64,000 nt of DNA from Mucilaginibacter kameinonensis (GTDB lineage: Bacteria; Bacteroidota; Bacteroidia; Sphingobacteriales; Sphingobacteriaceae): positions 62,001-126,000 of the forward strand of contig NZ_RCWZ01000007.1 of NCBI RefSeq assembly GCF_003675385.1. The letters run 5' to 3'. The notes beneath the pieces are model-generated. The model was not told the DNA's origin and did not search any database. It saw nothing but the letters and a program-made list of their open reading frames with translations. Below, piece after piece: positions 32,527 through 40,303 of the stretch; positions within the stretch are counted from its first letter, which is position 1, and every line of letters begins with the position of its first letter. Position numbers and translations under genes: made by a program.

Positions 32527-32705
32527 TATTCAAAAGCCTTATCATCAAGTTCAACCTTTCCCCATAATTCAGCAAGCTTCTTTTGATTTTCGATTGTTAC
32601 ATATAATTTCAAAGCTTCTTCAATTACAGCTTTTTTCGTTTTTATATTACCCAATTTCTGAGCCTTAGCTATTAGCTCATCATTAATATCTACATTCGTC
32701 CTCAT
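32526..32705 (-). CDS. vapB: VapB-type ribbon-helix-helix antitoxin
   Basis: From the ATG at 32705 the protein has 59 residues and begins MRTNVDINDELIAKAQKLG, a strand plus helix typical of the VapB ribbon-helix-helix N-terminus; the ATG at 32711 would add only MC. TKKAVIEEALKLYV forms the second helix, and the acidic tail WGKVELDDKAFE is the expected toxin-binding region. It binds DNA upstream of its own gene and neutralises VapC. The upstream DNA is AT-rich (32706-32858) with no gene. Confidence 0.88.
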   Translation of the reverse strand: MRTNVDINDELIAKAQKLGNIKTKKAVIEEALKLYVTIENQKKLAELWGKVELDDKAFE

Positions 32706-32858
32706 ACACACAAATTTTAATAAATATACACAAAAGCATCAAATAAAATATCTATTCTTACATTTCTATTTAACTCGATTTTCTACCACTGAAACTATTT
32801 ATCAAAATATTTACACCACCATGCAACCATTTACATCACTCCGCCATCTTACTTATAA

Positions 32859-33431
32859 ATGATGTTTTTGGAACCTAAATATACCATTCAGCAATTGATA
32901 GACCGCTGCCGGGCCGGCGATCGGAAGGCGCAGGAACTGCTTTATAAACAGTTTGCCTCAAAAATGCTGGGGGTATGCATGCGCTACGCAACCGACCGCA
33001 TGGAGGCCGAAGACATGTTGCAAAATGGTTTTATAAGGGTGTTTAAAAAGATGGATGATTACCGGGGCGACGGATCATTCGAGGGCTGGGTTAGGCGCAT
33101 TATGGTTCACAGTTCAATTGAATACTATCGCAAACATCATAAAATGATGCAGGTAATTGATATCGAAGAAGCGGGGCACGAGCCGTCAGTTAACCCGCTC
33201 GCAGCGGCCAACCTGGATGCAAAAGTGCTGATGGGCATGATACAGCGACTGGCACCGGGATACCGCATAGTGTTTAACCTTTACGCGCTGGAAGGTTATT
33301 CGCACAAAGAGATAGCAGAAATTGTTGGCATTACCGAGGGTGCCTCAAAATCGCAGCTATCAAGGGCCCGTACAATATTGAAAGAACAAATTGCTAAAAT
33401 GGAGGGCAAAAGTTATGGATATGCAGGATAA
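32859..33431 (+). CDS. ECF-type RNA polymerase sigma factor
   Basis: A 190-residue sigma-70-like regulator with region 2 (about 20-90: LYKQFASKMLGVCMRYATDRMEAEDMLQNGFIRVFKKMDDYRGDGSFEGWVRRI) and region 4 (about 125-178: YRIVFNLYALEGYSHKEIAEIVGITEGASKSQLSRARTIL). Two starts, MM, are adjacent. The end overlaps the next gene, which codes for a membrane-anchored protein, a standard sigma/anti-sigma layout. The 150-base upstream gap gives no clear TAnnTTTG motif. Confidence 0.93.
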   Translation: MMFLEPKYTIQQLIDRCRAGDRKAQELLYKQFASKMLGVCMRYATDRMEAEDMLQNGFIRVFKKMDDYRGDGSFEGWVRRIMVHSSIEYYRKHHKMMQVIDIEEAGHEPSVNPLAAANLDAKVLMGMIQRLAPGYRIVFNLYALEGYSHKEIAEIVGITEGASKSQLSRARTILKEQIAKMEGKSYGYAG

Positions 33432-34209
33432 GGAACTGGACAGGCTGTTTCAACGAAAGCTTGATAACCTGGAAATACAGCCATCGGCCCGGGTATGGCA
33501 GGACATCAGCGCCGGGTTAAACGCGGATAAGCGTAAAAGAATATTATTGCCATTGCTAAGCGCAGCAGCTGGTGTAATATTGCTGATTACTGCGGGCATA
33601 CTGTTTATTCCTAAACAACCAATTAAACATAGTGACCAGCATCATCCAACAGAAATAGCAAAAACGCATGAACCAATAAAACAGCCCGTTGCACCTAAAG
33701 TTGAGCCAGTGCCAACCCCAACTCAAAACAAAGTACCTGCAAATCCGGTTATAGCATCAATTAACAGTATAGCGCAAACGAGGAAAATTAAATCAAAAAA
33801 CAATTTGACACAAGCCATACCGGAGCCAACAACCGCTGCCCCATTACCTGTAATTACCCATGAAGCGGAACCTTTATTTGCAAGCGACCCTGCCACAAAT
33901 CACCCTGTTGTTAAAACCGCGGCCCCGGATTCAACAACAACAATCGGCCCCAAATCAGCTATAATTAACGGTGAAAAAGCGCAGCCCGTGTTAATAGCCC
34001 AAACACCTGTACAGCCTGCTCCGGCAGCTGCAAAACATGTTAAAAAACATCGGATCCGCAGCCTTGGCGATGTTTTTAATGTTGTGATTGCCGCTGTTGA
34101 CAAACGTAAAGACAAAGTGATTGAATTTAGCAATACCGACGAAGACGACGCCACCATCACTGGCCTAAACCTCGGCTTTATTAAAGTGAAAAAAGACAAA
34201 GACAAATAA
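33415..34209 (+). CDS. Membrane-anchored anti-sigma-like protein, proline-rich
   Basis: From ATG 33415 (with GGAGGG eight bases upstream) the protein has 264 residues and overlaps the sigma gene by 17 bases; the frame from 33391 is longer but has a weaker start. Residues 1-40 (DKELDRLFQRKLDNLEIQPS, WQDISAGL) resemble the cytoplasmic sigma-binding segments of Bacteroidota anti-sigma factors, followed by one membrane helix (about 42-60). The rest is proline-, lysine- and alanine-rich periplasmic linker ending in a charged helix. Anti-sigma function is inferred from position and layout; no family match is certain. Confidence 0.65.
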   Translation: MDMQDKELDRLFQRKLDNLEIQPSARVWQDISAGLNADKRKRILLPLLSAAAGVILLITAGILFIPKQPIKHSDQHHPTEIAKTHEPIKQPVAPKVEPVPTPTQNKVPANPVIASINSIAQTRKIKSKNNLTQAIPEPTTAAPLPVITHEAEPLFASDPATNHPVVKTAAPDSTTTIGPKSAIINGEKAQPVLIAQTPVQPAPAAAKHVKKHRIRSLGDVFNVVIAAVDKRKDKVIEFSNTDEDDATITGLNLGFIKVKKDKDK

Positions 34210-34243
34210 TATTTTTAGCGAACGATAGATATACCACAATAAT

Positions 34244-35074
34244 ATGAAACGCCTGACTTTTACCATCATAATGTGCCTTGCCGCGAGTTTTGTTTTTGCT
34301 CAAAGCACACCTGCCGATTCTGCACAAAGCGCTACAGACACCACTACTCACAAAAAACACGTTAAAGTAAAGCTTGGCTTTGGTGATGATGTTGCACAGG
34401 TTAATATTAACAATGACAGGTCTGATACCGCTTACCATGCTCACAAAGCGCCGGGCTTTTCATTCGGTGTAACCTTTTCAAGGATCGACCTTGGCTTTGC
34501 TACTTTGGTGGATAACGGCAGCTTTACCCTGTCTGACAAAAATAAGTTCCTGAGCTACCGCCAGTGGAAAACCAGCAACTTTGGTTTTGATGTGCTGCAA
34601 TTTGGTTACCGGTTTAACAGCGCTTTCAAGATCTATGTTTCCGGCGGATTCGACTGGACGCATATCCGCCTGCGTAACGATATCACCATACAGCGCAATG
34701 CCCCTGTGTTAACATACGTTCAGGACAGTATCCATTATAGCAAGAACCGTTTTTCATCAAGTTACCTACGTATCCCCCTGTCGTTTTACTACCGTAGCCA
34801 TGAAGACGACCGCGGAAATTACTTCAGGTTAGTTGCCGGTCCGGAGATTGGGATCTTACTCAACGGGCGTGTAAAACAGATCAGCGATGAAAACGGGAAG
34901 CAAAAGTTCAATGACGATTATCATTTTACCAAACTTCGCAAAGGTGTATTTGTACGTATGGGCTACGGCATCATGGGCCTGTACGCCAAATATTACTTCA
35001 ACGATATGTTTGAAAACAGCCCCGATCAAAAAGGCCTGAGGAACTTCTCGTTTGGATTAACTTTTGGCTTTTAA
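34244..35074 (+). CDS. Outer-membrane beta-barrel protein, PorT/OmpW-like
   Basis: A 276-residue protein with a signal peptide (FTIIMCLAASFVFAQS, cleaved near residue 20). The mature part shows alternating strands typical of an 8- to 12-stranded barrel: GFSFGVTFSRIDLGFA, WKTSNFGFDVLQFGYRF, FKIYVSGGFDWTHIRL, YLRIPLSFYYR, GYGIMGLYAKYYF, and a final aromatic strand FSFGLTFGF. It lies 34 bases after the anti-sigma-like gene on the same strand, so it may be in the sigma operon. The cargo is unknown. Confidence 0.8.
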   Translation: MKRLTFTIIMCLAASFVFAQSTPADSAQSATDTTTHKKHVKVKLGFGDDVAQVNINNDRSDTAYHAHKAPGFSFGVTFSRIDLGFATLVDNGSFTLSDKNKFLSYRQWKTSNFGFDVLQFGYRFNSAFKIYVSGGFDWTHIRLRNDITIQRNAPVLTYVQDSIHYSKNRFSSSYLRIPLSFYYRSHEDDRGNYFRLVAGPEIGILLNGRVKQISDENGKQKFNDDYHFTKLRKGVFVRMGYGIMGLYAKYYFNDMFENSPDQKGLRNFSFGLTFGF

Positions 35075-35188
35075 GCTCCAGAGCCATTATGCTGACCCAT
35101 GATTTTAGGTTGCCGGGATTACCATGACAGGTGGATGAACTGCCCCATCTTATAATCCTTAAATCAGATAAATCATGGTTCAAACGCT

Positions 35189-35196
35189 TATCTTTG
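35189..35196 (+). promoter_or_regulatory. Candidate -7 element just upstream of the ABC ATPase
   Basis: TATCTTTG is an exact TAnnTTTG match, only 6 bases before the preferred ATG at 35203. If active it would give a nearly leaderless transcript. No matching upstream TTG element is evident. Confidence 0.3.
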
Positions 35197-35202
35197 CCCT
35201 TG

Positions 35203-36201
35203 ATGTCAGATATTCCTTTTTTGCAGGCGGTTGCCGTAACTAAAATATATCCTGGGAAGCAGCAATCCGGTGTAAAAAAGACCGGATTGGTTATAGAACC
35301 GGGCAAAATCACAGCGATTATTGGCGAAAGCGGAAGCGGCAAAAGCACTTTACTCCGATTGCTTTATGGATTGCTTTCTCCTGATGAAGGTACGGTTTAT
35401 TTTAAAGGCGAACGCATCTGGGGGCCGGAAGAGAAGCTGATCCCCGGTCATGACGCCATGAAAATGGTTACCCAGCATACCGATGATCTTAACCTTTTTG
35501 CCAAGGTTTGGGATAACGTAGCAGCCATGCTCCCCGCAACCAATCTTAAAGCTAAAGCAGAAAAAACTGAAAGGGTACTTAAGCAACTTAATATGTTTGC
35601 GATGGCCGATAAGCGGGTTGCCGACCTGAGCGGTGGCGAAAAACAACGTGTAGCCATTGCGCGCGCCATTATCACCCACCCCGAAGTATTACTGCTCGAC
35701 GAACCCTTTAACCAGGTTGATACATCATTCAGGGAAGGCTTACAGCATGATATCAGGCAGATTGTTAAAGAAACCGGCTTAACGGTAATCATGGTATCGC
35801 ATGACCCTGCTGAAGTACTCTCGATGGCCGATGAGCTTATTGTACTTAACAAAGGTGAAATAGTTGAACATGGCAATCCGAAAGCGCTATATAAACATCC
35901 TAAATTTCTTTATACCGCCCAGCTACTTACCAACTGCAACATATTTAATGCTGCTGAAGCAAAACTTTGCGGCATTGAATTATCAAAAGACTACGCGGTT
36001 ATTTACCCCGAACAGATCAAAATCAAATTAATAGCTGCTACCCGCAGTTGGGTTGTTAAACAGGTGTTATTCAAAGGTTTTTATGAAGATCTGATCCTTG
36101 AGCATGGCAATATTACCTTGAGGGTTTTAAGCGAAGAAACAGGGAAATATGCTGAAGGAGATTCGGTAGCCGTCCGGGTGGAGAAATACCTGGAATATTA
36201 A
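35203..36201 (+). CDS. ABC transporter ATP-binding protein (PotA-like, orphan)
   Basis: From ATG 35203 the protein has 332 residues; the GTG at 35131 adds 24 residues without homology-like character. Walker A GESGSGKST is at 41-49, Q-loop Q91, signature LSGGEKQRVA starts at 142, Walker B LLLDEPF at 163-169 and the switch histidine is H200 in MVSHD. Residues from about 240 to 332 form a TOBE-like C-terminal domain (YPEQIKIKLI, GNITLRVLSEE), as in polyamine or ion importers. No permease or binding protein lies next to it, so the partner must be elsewhere. Confidence 0.88.
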   Translation: MSDIPFLQAVAVTKIYPGKQQSGVKKTGLVIEPGKITAIIGESGSGKSTLLRLLYGLLSPDEGTVYFKGERIWGPEEKLIPGHDAMKMVTQHTDDLNLFAKVWDNVAAMLPATNLKAKAEKTERVLKQLNMFAMADKRVADLSGGEKQRVAIARAIITHPEVLLLDEPFNQVDTSFREGLQHDIRQIVKETGLTVIMVSHDPAEVLSMADELIVLNKGEIVEHGNPKALYKHPKFLYTAQLLTNCNIFNAAEAKLCGIELSKDYAVIYPEQIKIKLIAATRSWVVKQVLFKGFYEDLILEHGNITLRVLSEETGKYAEGDSVAVRVEKYLEY

Positions 36202-36204
36202 AAA

Positions 36205-36245
36205 AACAAACCGGCGCCATACCTCGCGTTGGCTACCGGTTTTCT
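36205..36245. terminator. Bidirectional hairpin terminator between convergent genes
   Basis: AAACCGG at 36208-36214 pairs with CCGGTTT at 36236-36242, with GCCA/TGGC as an inner stem. A-run on the left and T-run on the right suit both strands. It separates the ABC ATPase gene from the convergent small secreted-protein gene. Confidence 0.65.
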
Positions 36246-36267
36246 TAAACGTATATTTAAAAAAATC

Positions 36268-36579
36268 TTAATTCCTTAAATTGAGGCTTAGCATTACCAG
36301 GTTTTTGTTTTCGATATATGCGGTGCGCTCGTTTAGCCTGTCCAATATCTGATCAAGCGCGAGGCGGGTCTTTTTCTTTTTGATATTAAGCTTGCTGTAA
36401 ACCGTTTCCTCATACATCAGCTTATTGTTATCGTTATAAAACTTAACGGTTTGTACGCGGGGTAAATTGGCGTTATGCTCTATTACCCAAAAACCGTGGG
36501 TGTTTGTTATTTTATTCTGAGCCTGCACTGCAGCTGCTGCAAATGCCAGGATGTAAATTGTGATAATTAACTTTTTCAT
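36268..36579 (-). CDS. Small secreted protein of unknown function
   Basis: A 103-residue protein with a signal peptide (LIITIYILAFAAAAVQAQ, cleavage near residue 21). The mature part starts NKITNTHGFWVIEHNANLP and continues VKFYNDNNKLMYEETVY, then a lysine-rich helix KKKKTRLALDQILDRLNERTAY. The first part resembles a beta hairpin in which a phrase like 'WVIE.N...P....V.FYN..N.LMYEE' recurs in short Sphingobacteriaceae secreted proteins, but I cannot name a family. It lies alone between a terminator and the next two-component operon, which diverges from it (238-base gap). Confidence 0.7.
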   Translation of the reverse strand: MKKLIITIYILAFAAAAVQAQNKITNTHGFWVIEHNANLPRVQTVKFYNDNNKLMYEETVYSKLNIKKKKTRLALDQILDRLNERTAYIENKNLVMLSLNLRN

Positions 36580-36817
36580 GGCCTTATTTTTAATTTATAA
36601 ACTAAAATTAAACGCCTTTAAAATGGCTTAAAAGCAATGTAGGCACACTACCTTCCAGTTACGATAAACCGCATTTTAACACGACGAACAAACTTTTGAC
36701 TGCAAAAAGCTATGGTAACTGCCCTATTCCCGGCTGTTCGTCATTAGTTGATTGCCGTTTGTCGCACTTCTGGTTAAGAAATCATTCAATTAAACTGTTT
36801 TACAGTAAATTAGCATT

Positions 36818-37933
36818 ATGAATAATGGCTTCGATATCATACTCAACAATGTCAGACTGCCGCGCTTTTGGCAGCATGTGATATTTTGGGTGATTGTATC
36901 GTTTTTCATCACTACACTTTATTCGTTCCAAACCAATTTTTGGGTATCTATGCGTAATAACGTTTTGTATATGCCTATACAAATTGCTTATTATTATGCC
37001 ATTGCCTATTGGCTGATCCCCAAATATGTTTTTGAAAAGCGCTATGTGATGTTTTTCCTGATGCTGATCCCGCTGGTGTTTGCATGTATGTTCATCAGTC
37101 GTACAATAGGGATCTTTTTTGTTGCTCCTTACCTCATCCGGGTGATGCATGTTACTGATGTCGGTTACATAGCCTCAACCCAGCGTCCGTTTTTTGAGCA
37201 GTTAATGGATGGACAAAGCCTGGTAAATTCATTTAAAGGCACCAACCTGTTTACTGGTTTTGTGATTGCCATTAAGCTGTTTAAAATGTGGTATGAGCGT
37301 AAACAGGCCGCGCTTGAAGCTGAACTCAACGCATTGAAAGCCCAGGTACACCCGCATTTTTTATTTAACACGCTTAATAACCTTTACTCTTTAAGTCTTA
37401 ACAACTCGCCAAAATCACCACAAGCTATTATCGGCCTGTCGGATCTGCTGCGTTACATGCTTTATGAATGCTCCGATAATGAAGTTCCTTTAGAGAAGGA
37501 AGTGTTTATGATGCAGCAGTATGTAAAGCTGGAAAAACTCCGGTACGAAGACCGCATAGATATTAACTTTACCATAACCGGTAATTTAAAAGATAAAACC
37601 ATAGCACCGCTGCTGATATTGCCTTTTATCGAAAACGCTTTTAAGCATGGCACCAGCGAACAGGTTGGCGCTACCTGGATCAATATTGATATAAGTGTAA
37701 CGCTAAATCACTTTAAGCTAAAGGTTGCCAACAGCAAACCTGATCATCCTGTTGATACAAGTAACACGCCGGGGCATATCGGTTTAAAAAATGTAACCAA
37801 AAGGCTCGACCTGCTTTATCCTCATTCGTCACGGCTGAAGATTGTAAACGAAGATGACACATTTTTTGTGGCGCTCGATCTCGATCTGAAAACCGTAAAA
37901 CAATCCGCAACACAACAAATGGTAACCGCATGA
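36818..37933 (+). CDS. LytS-like membrane sensor histidine kinase
   Basis: A 371-residue sensor with four membrane helices in the first 160 residues (VIFWVIVSFFITTLYSF, IAYYYAIAYWLIP, FFLMLIPLVFACMF, FTGFVIAIKLF) and little extracytoplasmic sequence. The His_kinase box is AQVHPHFLFNTLNNLYSLS, the N box LILPFIENAFKHGTS and G box GHIGLKNVTKRL, giving the usual LytS-type catalytic core without a HisKA domain. Its stop overlaps the regulator start by 4 bases (ATGA), so the two genes are translationally coupled. Confidence 0.94.
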   Translation: MNNGFDIILNNVRLPRFWQHVIFWVIVSFFITTLYSFQTNFWVSMRNNVLYMPIQIAYYYAIAYWLIPKYVFEKRYVMFFLMLIPLVFACMFISRTIGIFFVAPYLIRVMHVTDVGYIASTQRPFFEQLMDGQSLVNSFKGTNLFTGFVIAIKLFKMWYERKQAALEAELNALKAQVHPHFLFNTLNNLYSLSLNNSPKSPQAIIGLSDLLRYMLYECSDNEVPLEKEVFMMQQYVKLEKLRYEDRIDINFTITGNLKDKTIAPLLILPFIENAFKHGTSEQVGATWINIDISVTLNHFKLKVANSKPDHPVDTSNTPGHIGLKNVTKRLDLLYPHSSRLKIVNEDDTFFVALDLDLKTVKQSATQQMVTA

Positions 37934-38664
37934 AAATACGTACCCTCATAGTTGACGACGAGCCGCATGCCATTGAGGTGTTGAAAAACTACCTTGCGCG
38001 TTTTAGCGAAATGGAGGTTACCGCCACCTGTACCGACGGTATTCAGGCGTTCCGGTTGTTACAACAAAAACCCATCGACTTGATGTTCCTCGATATCCAG
38101 ATGCCTGGAATAAAAGGAACAGATCTGCTGAAAAGCCTAAAGAATCCGCCCAAGGTAATATTCACCACAGCCTACAGCGAATACGCGCTTGACGGTTTTG
38201 AATTAAACGCTGTTGACTATCTGCTCAAACCTATATCTTTTGAGCGCTTTTTGCGGGCGGTCGATAAAATTTATCAACTTAACGAGCATAAAAGTAAACC
38301 CTTGATCGCTCATGAGGAGCCGGTAAGCGATGCGCATACATTCATTTATTTGAAGGTAGATAGAAAAACGATCAAGGTAAATATCAATGATATTTTATGG
38401 ATAGAAAGCCTGCGCGATTATGTGAAAGTAGTGGCCATAAATAACCAAACGCATATCACACGGCAAAAGATAAGCCTATTGGAAGAAATGCTGCCCGAAA
38501 ACAGGTTTGTACGCATCCATCGTTCGTTTATAGTTGCGCTGAACAAAATAGATTCTTTCTATGCCTATAGCATAGATGTTGCCGGGCACGAGCTACCTAT
38601 CGGTCGTAATTATAAGCAGGACGTGCAGAAGAAATTAAAGAGCGAACGGTTGCAGATGGGGTAA
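37930..38664 (+). CDS. LytTR-type response regulator
   Basis: A 244-residue regulator. The receiver covers 3-120 with DDEPHAIEVL at residues 9-18, the phospho-acceptor aspartate in LMFLDIQMPGIKG, TTAYSEYAL and the lysine of YLLKPISFERF. The LytTR domain spans about 140-240 (YLKVDRKTIKVNINDILWIESLRDYVKV, RIHRSFIVALNKI, LPIGRNYK). Paired with the upstream kinase by a 4-base overlap. This is the second LytS/LytTR pair in the window, with its targets unknown. Confidence 0.94.
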   Translation: MKIRTLIVDDEPHAIEVLKNYLARFSEMEVTATCTDGIQAFRLLQQKPIDLMFLDIQMPGIKGTDLLKSLKNPPKVIFTTAYSEYALDGFELNAVDYLLKPISFERFLRAVDKIYQLNEHKSKPLIAHEEPVSDAHTFIYLKVDRKTIKVNINDILWIESLRDYVKVVAINNQTHITRQKISLLEEMLPENRFVRIHRSFIVALNKIDSFYAYSIDVAGHELPIGRNYKQDVQKKLKSERLQMG

Positions 38665-38675
38665 AGGGTGTTACC

Positions 38676-38993
38676 TCAATCAACAGGCTTAAAACCTGCA
38701 AACATATCGTTGGTTTCTTTCAGCATGTTTAACGGAACGTAATCACAAACCTCGGCATATTCTCCCCACATTTGCTGTACGGCTTTATTGCTATGCGCAT
38801 TGGCAATAGCTTCAGTGCTTAGCCATTCAAAAACTTCAATGATGGTACCGTCAGTTGCCTCCATGATGATAGATTCACGATCAGTTACCAAACCCTCCTG
38901 TTTGAGGCGCGGCAAATGCGTTTTCATTAATTGTTTAAGCGCCTCCTCTTTGCCCGGTTTTGGCTTATAGGCTACAATTACAATCTGTCCCAT
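38676..38993 (-). CDS. ABM-domain (antibiotic biosynthesis monooxygenase-like) protein
   Basis: A 105-residue ferredoxin-like dimeric alpha/beta barrel protein. IVIVAYKPKPGKEEALKQLMKTH opens the fold and IIEVFEWLSTEAIANAHSNKAVQQMW closes it, matching the ABM superfamily, with the WxS/T spacing after a beta-hairpin. Members bind and oxidise small aromatic substrates or heme. The substrate cannot be inferred. It converges with the LytTR gene (12-base gap). Confidence 0.75.
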   Translation of the reverse strand: MGQIVIVAYKPKPGKEEALKQLMKTHLPRLKQEGLVTDRESIIMEATDGTIIEVFEWLSTEAIANAHSNKAVQQMWGEYAEVCDYVPLNMLKETNDMFAGFKPVD

Positions 38994-39097
38994 GAGTTTC
39001 AGGTTTTTATGAATGTAATTTACGAAAAACTGAAGACCTAATATAGGTTTAATCGTCTATGGCTTGAATTCAGACATTAGTAGGTTGTCGACTTCAT

Positions 39098-39240
39098 ATG
39101 AAAAAAGCGCGGGATTGTGTGATTCTCCTCTTGAGAGGGGTGGAGGGGTGTGTTACTGTGCTTTGCTTATCGCATGCAGAAACGCACCCCTGCTGCCACT
39201 CATTCCTACGCGCCCCCTCTCAAGAGGGGATTTTTAAAAT
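39098..39240. repeat. Dispersed repeat with CTCTTGAGAGGGG arms (family B, copy 2)
   Basis: Core about 39121-39234: left arm CTCCTCTTGAGAGGGGTGG, right arm cgccccctctcaagagggga. The centre includes acgcacccctgctgcc. It lies upstream of the SDR gene's stop and overlaps a spurious frame. Confidence 0.7.
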
Positions 39241-39280
39241 GAAGAAGATGTTTAAATCTGTAAAGGTTAAAGTAAAACCT

Positions 39281-40123
39281 TTATTCCCCTTCCGGAAAAT
39301 CAGCACCTACCGTAGTTGCTTCCCAGGTATCAAAATCCTTCTGTAATTCCTGAAGCTTGTTGCGCGCGCCTTTTAAGGCTGCCTTGCCTAATAACAAACG
39401 TAACGGCGGATTTTCAGCTTCAACAGCATCAACAATAGCTTTGGCAGCGCGTTCCGGGTCACCGGGTTGTTTGCCACTGTAGCCACGGATATTGTTTTTG
39501 TTGGTACCTGCAGTTTCTTTATAATCATCAATAACGATCTTGCTGTTATTAGCCGAGCGGCCAGCCCAATCGGTACGGAAACCGCTTGGGGCAATCACGG
39601 TAACCTTAATACCTAAATGTTTGGTTTCTTTAGCTAAGGCTTCAGAGTATCCATCAACAGCAAATTTAGTGGCATTATAAAAACCTACTGCCGGGAAACC
39701 AACCAATCCACCAATAGAAGCTATGTTAAGTATATGTCCGCTTCTATGAGCGCGCATAATTGGTAATACAGCCTTGGTCATGGCTGCAAGGCCAAAAAAG
39801 TTAATCTCAAACATCCGGCGCACTTCTTCATCTTCGCTCTCTTCAATGGCGCCAAAATAGCCAATACCAGCGTTGTTCACCAATACATCAACAGTGCCAA
39901 ATTTCTGTGTAACGGTTTCAACAGCAGCTTTGATTTCCTCTGGCTTTGTTACATCAAGTTTTAATGCTACTGCTGTTTCAGGATAACCTTCAACAATGTC
40001 TTTTACGTCATCAGTGTTACGCGCAGCAACACCGGCCTTATAACCTAACTGTAAAACAAGCTTCGCCAGTTCACGGCCGAAACCTGTTGAGCAGCCTGTT
40101 ATTAACCATACTTTGTTTTTCAT
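39281..40123 (-). CDS. Short-chain dehydrogenase/reductase
   Basis: From ATG 40123 the protein has 280 residues; the extra 14 residues of the longer frame are dispensable. The cofactor-binding TGCSTGFG is at residues 9-16, LVNNAGIGYFG gives the second structural motif, and the catalytic residues appear as NIASIGG, then YNATK with Y and K in the usual spacing. It resembles classical SDRs of the 17-beta-hydroxysteroid/retinol type often annotated as oxidoreductase. Substrate unknown. It is transcribed on the minus strand, downstream of a hairpin terminator. Confidence 0.85.
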   Translation of the reverse strand: MKNKVWLITGCSTGFGRELAKLVLQLGYKAGVAARNTDDVKDIVEGYPETAVALKLDVTKPEEIKAAVETVTQKFGTVDVLVNNAGIGYFGAIEESEDEEVRRMFEINFFGLAAMTKAVLPIMRAHRSGHILNIASIGGLVGFPAVGFYNATKFAVDGYSEALAKETKHLGIKVTVIAPSGFRTDWAGRSANNSKIVIDDYKETAGTNKNNIRGYSGKQPGDPERAAKAIVDAVEAENPPLRLLLGKAALKGARNKLQELQKDFDTWEATTVGADFPEGE

Positions 40124-40232
40124 AATAGTTTGTGTTTGATATTGTAAAATTAACAGCAGAGGCATTAATTGTTTGTCAGCCGAACTTCATTGTTACATTG
40201 TGGCCACTCAAATCCCCGATATAAACAACAAA

Positions 40233-40267
40233 AAACGGCGATGAGTTTTTAACTCATCGCCGTTTCT
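40233..40267. terminator. Perfect 15-bp hairpin terminator
   Basis: AAACGGCGATGAGTT at 40233-40247 pairs with 40251-40265, with a TTT loop. It follows the minus-strand M1 peptidase stop at 40304 and lies in front of the SDR start at 40123, so it ends the peptidase transcript; A and T runs on either side suit minus-strand termination. Confidence 0.8.
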
Positions 40268-40303
40268 ATAAAGTCTCTCCTTTAGAGAAAATTTAGAGGG
40301 AAA

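Noticed and set aside
39098..39346. An 82-codon plus-strand frame before the SDR gene
   Set aside because: Runs through the family B repeat and into the SDR gene on the opposite strand.
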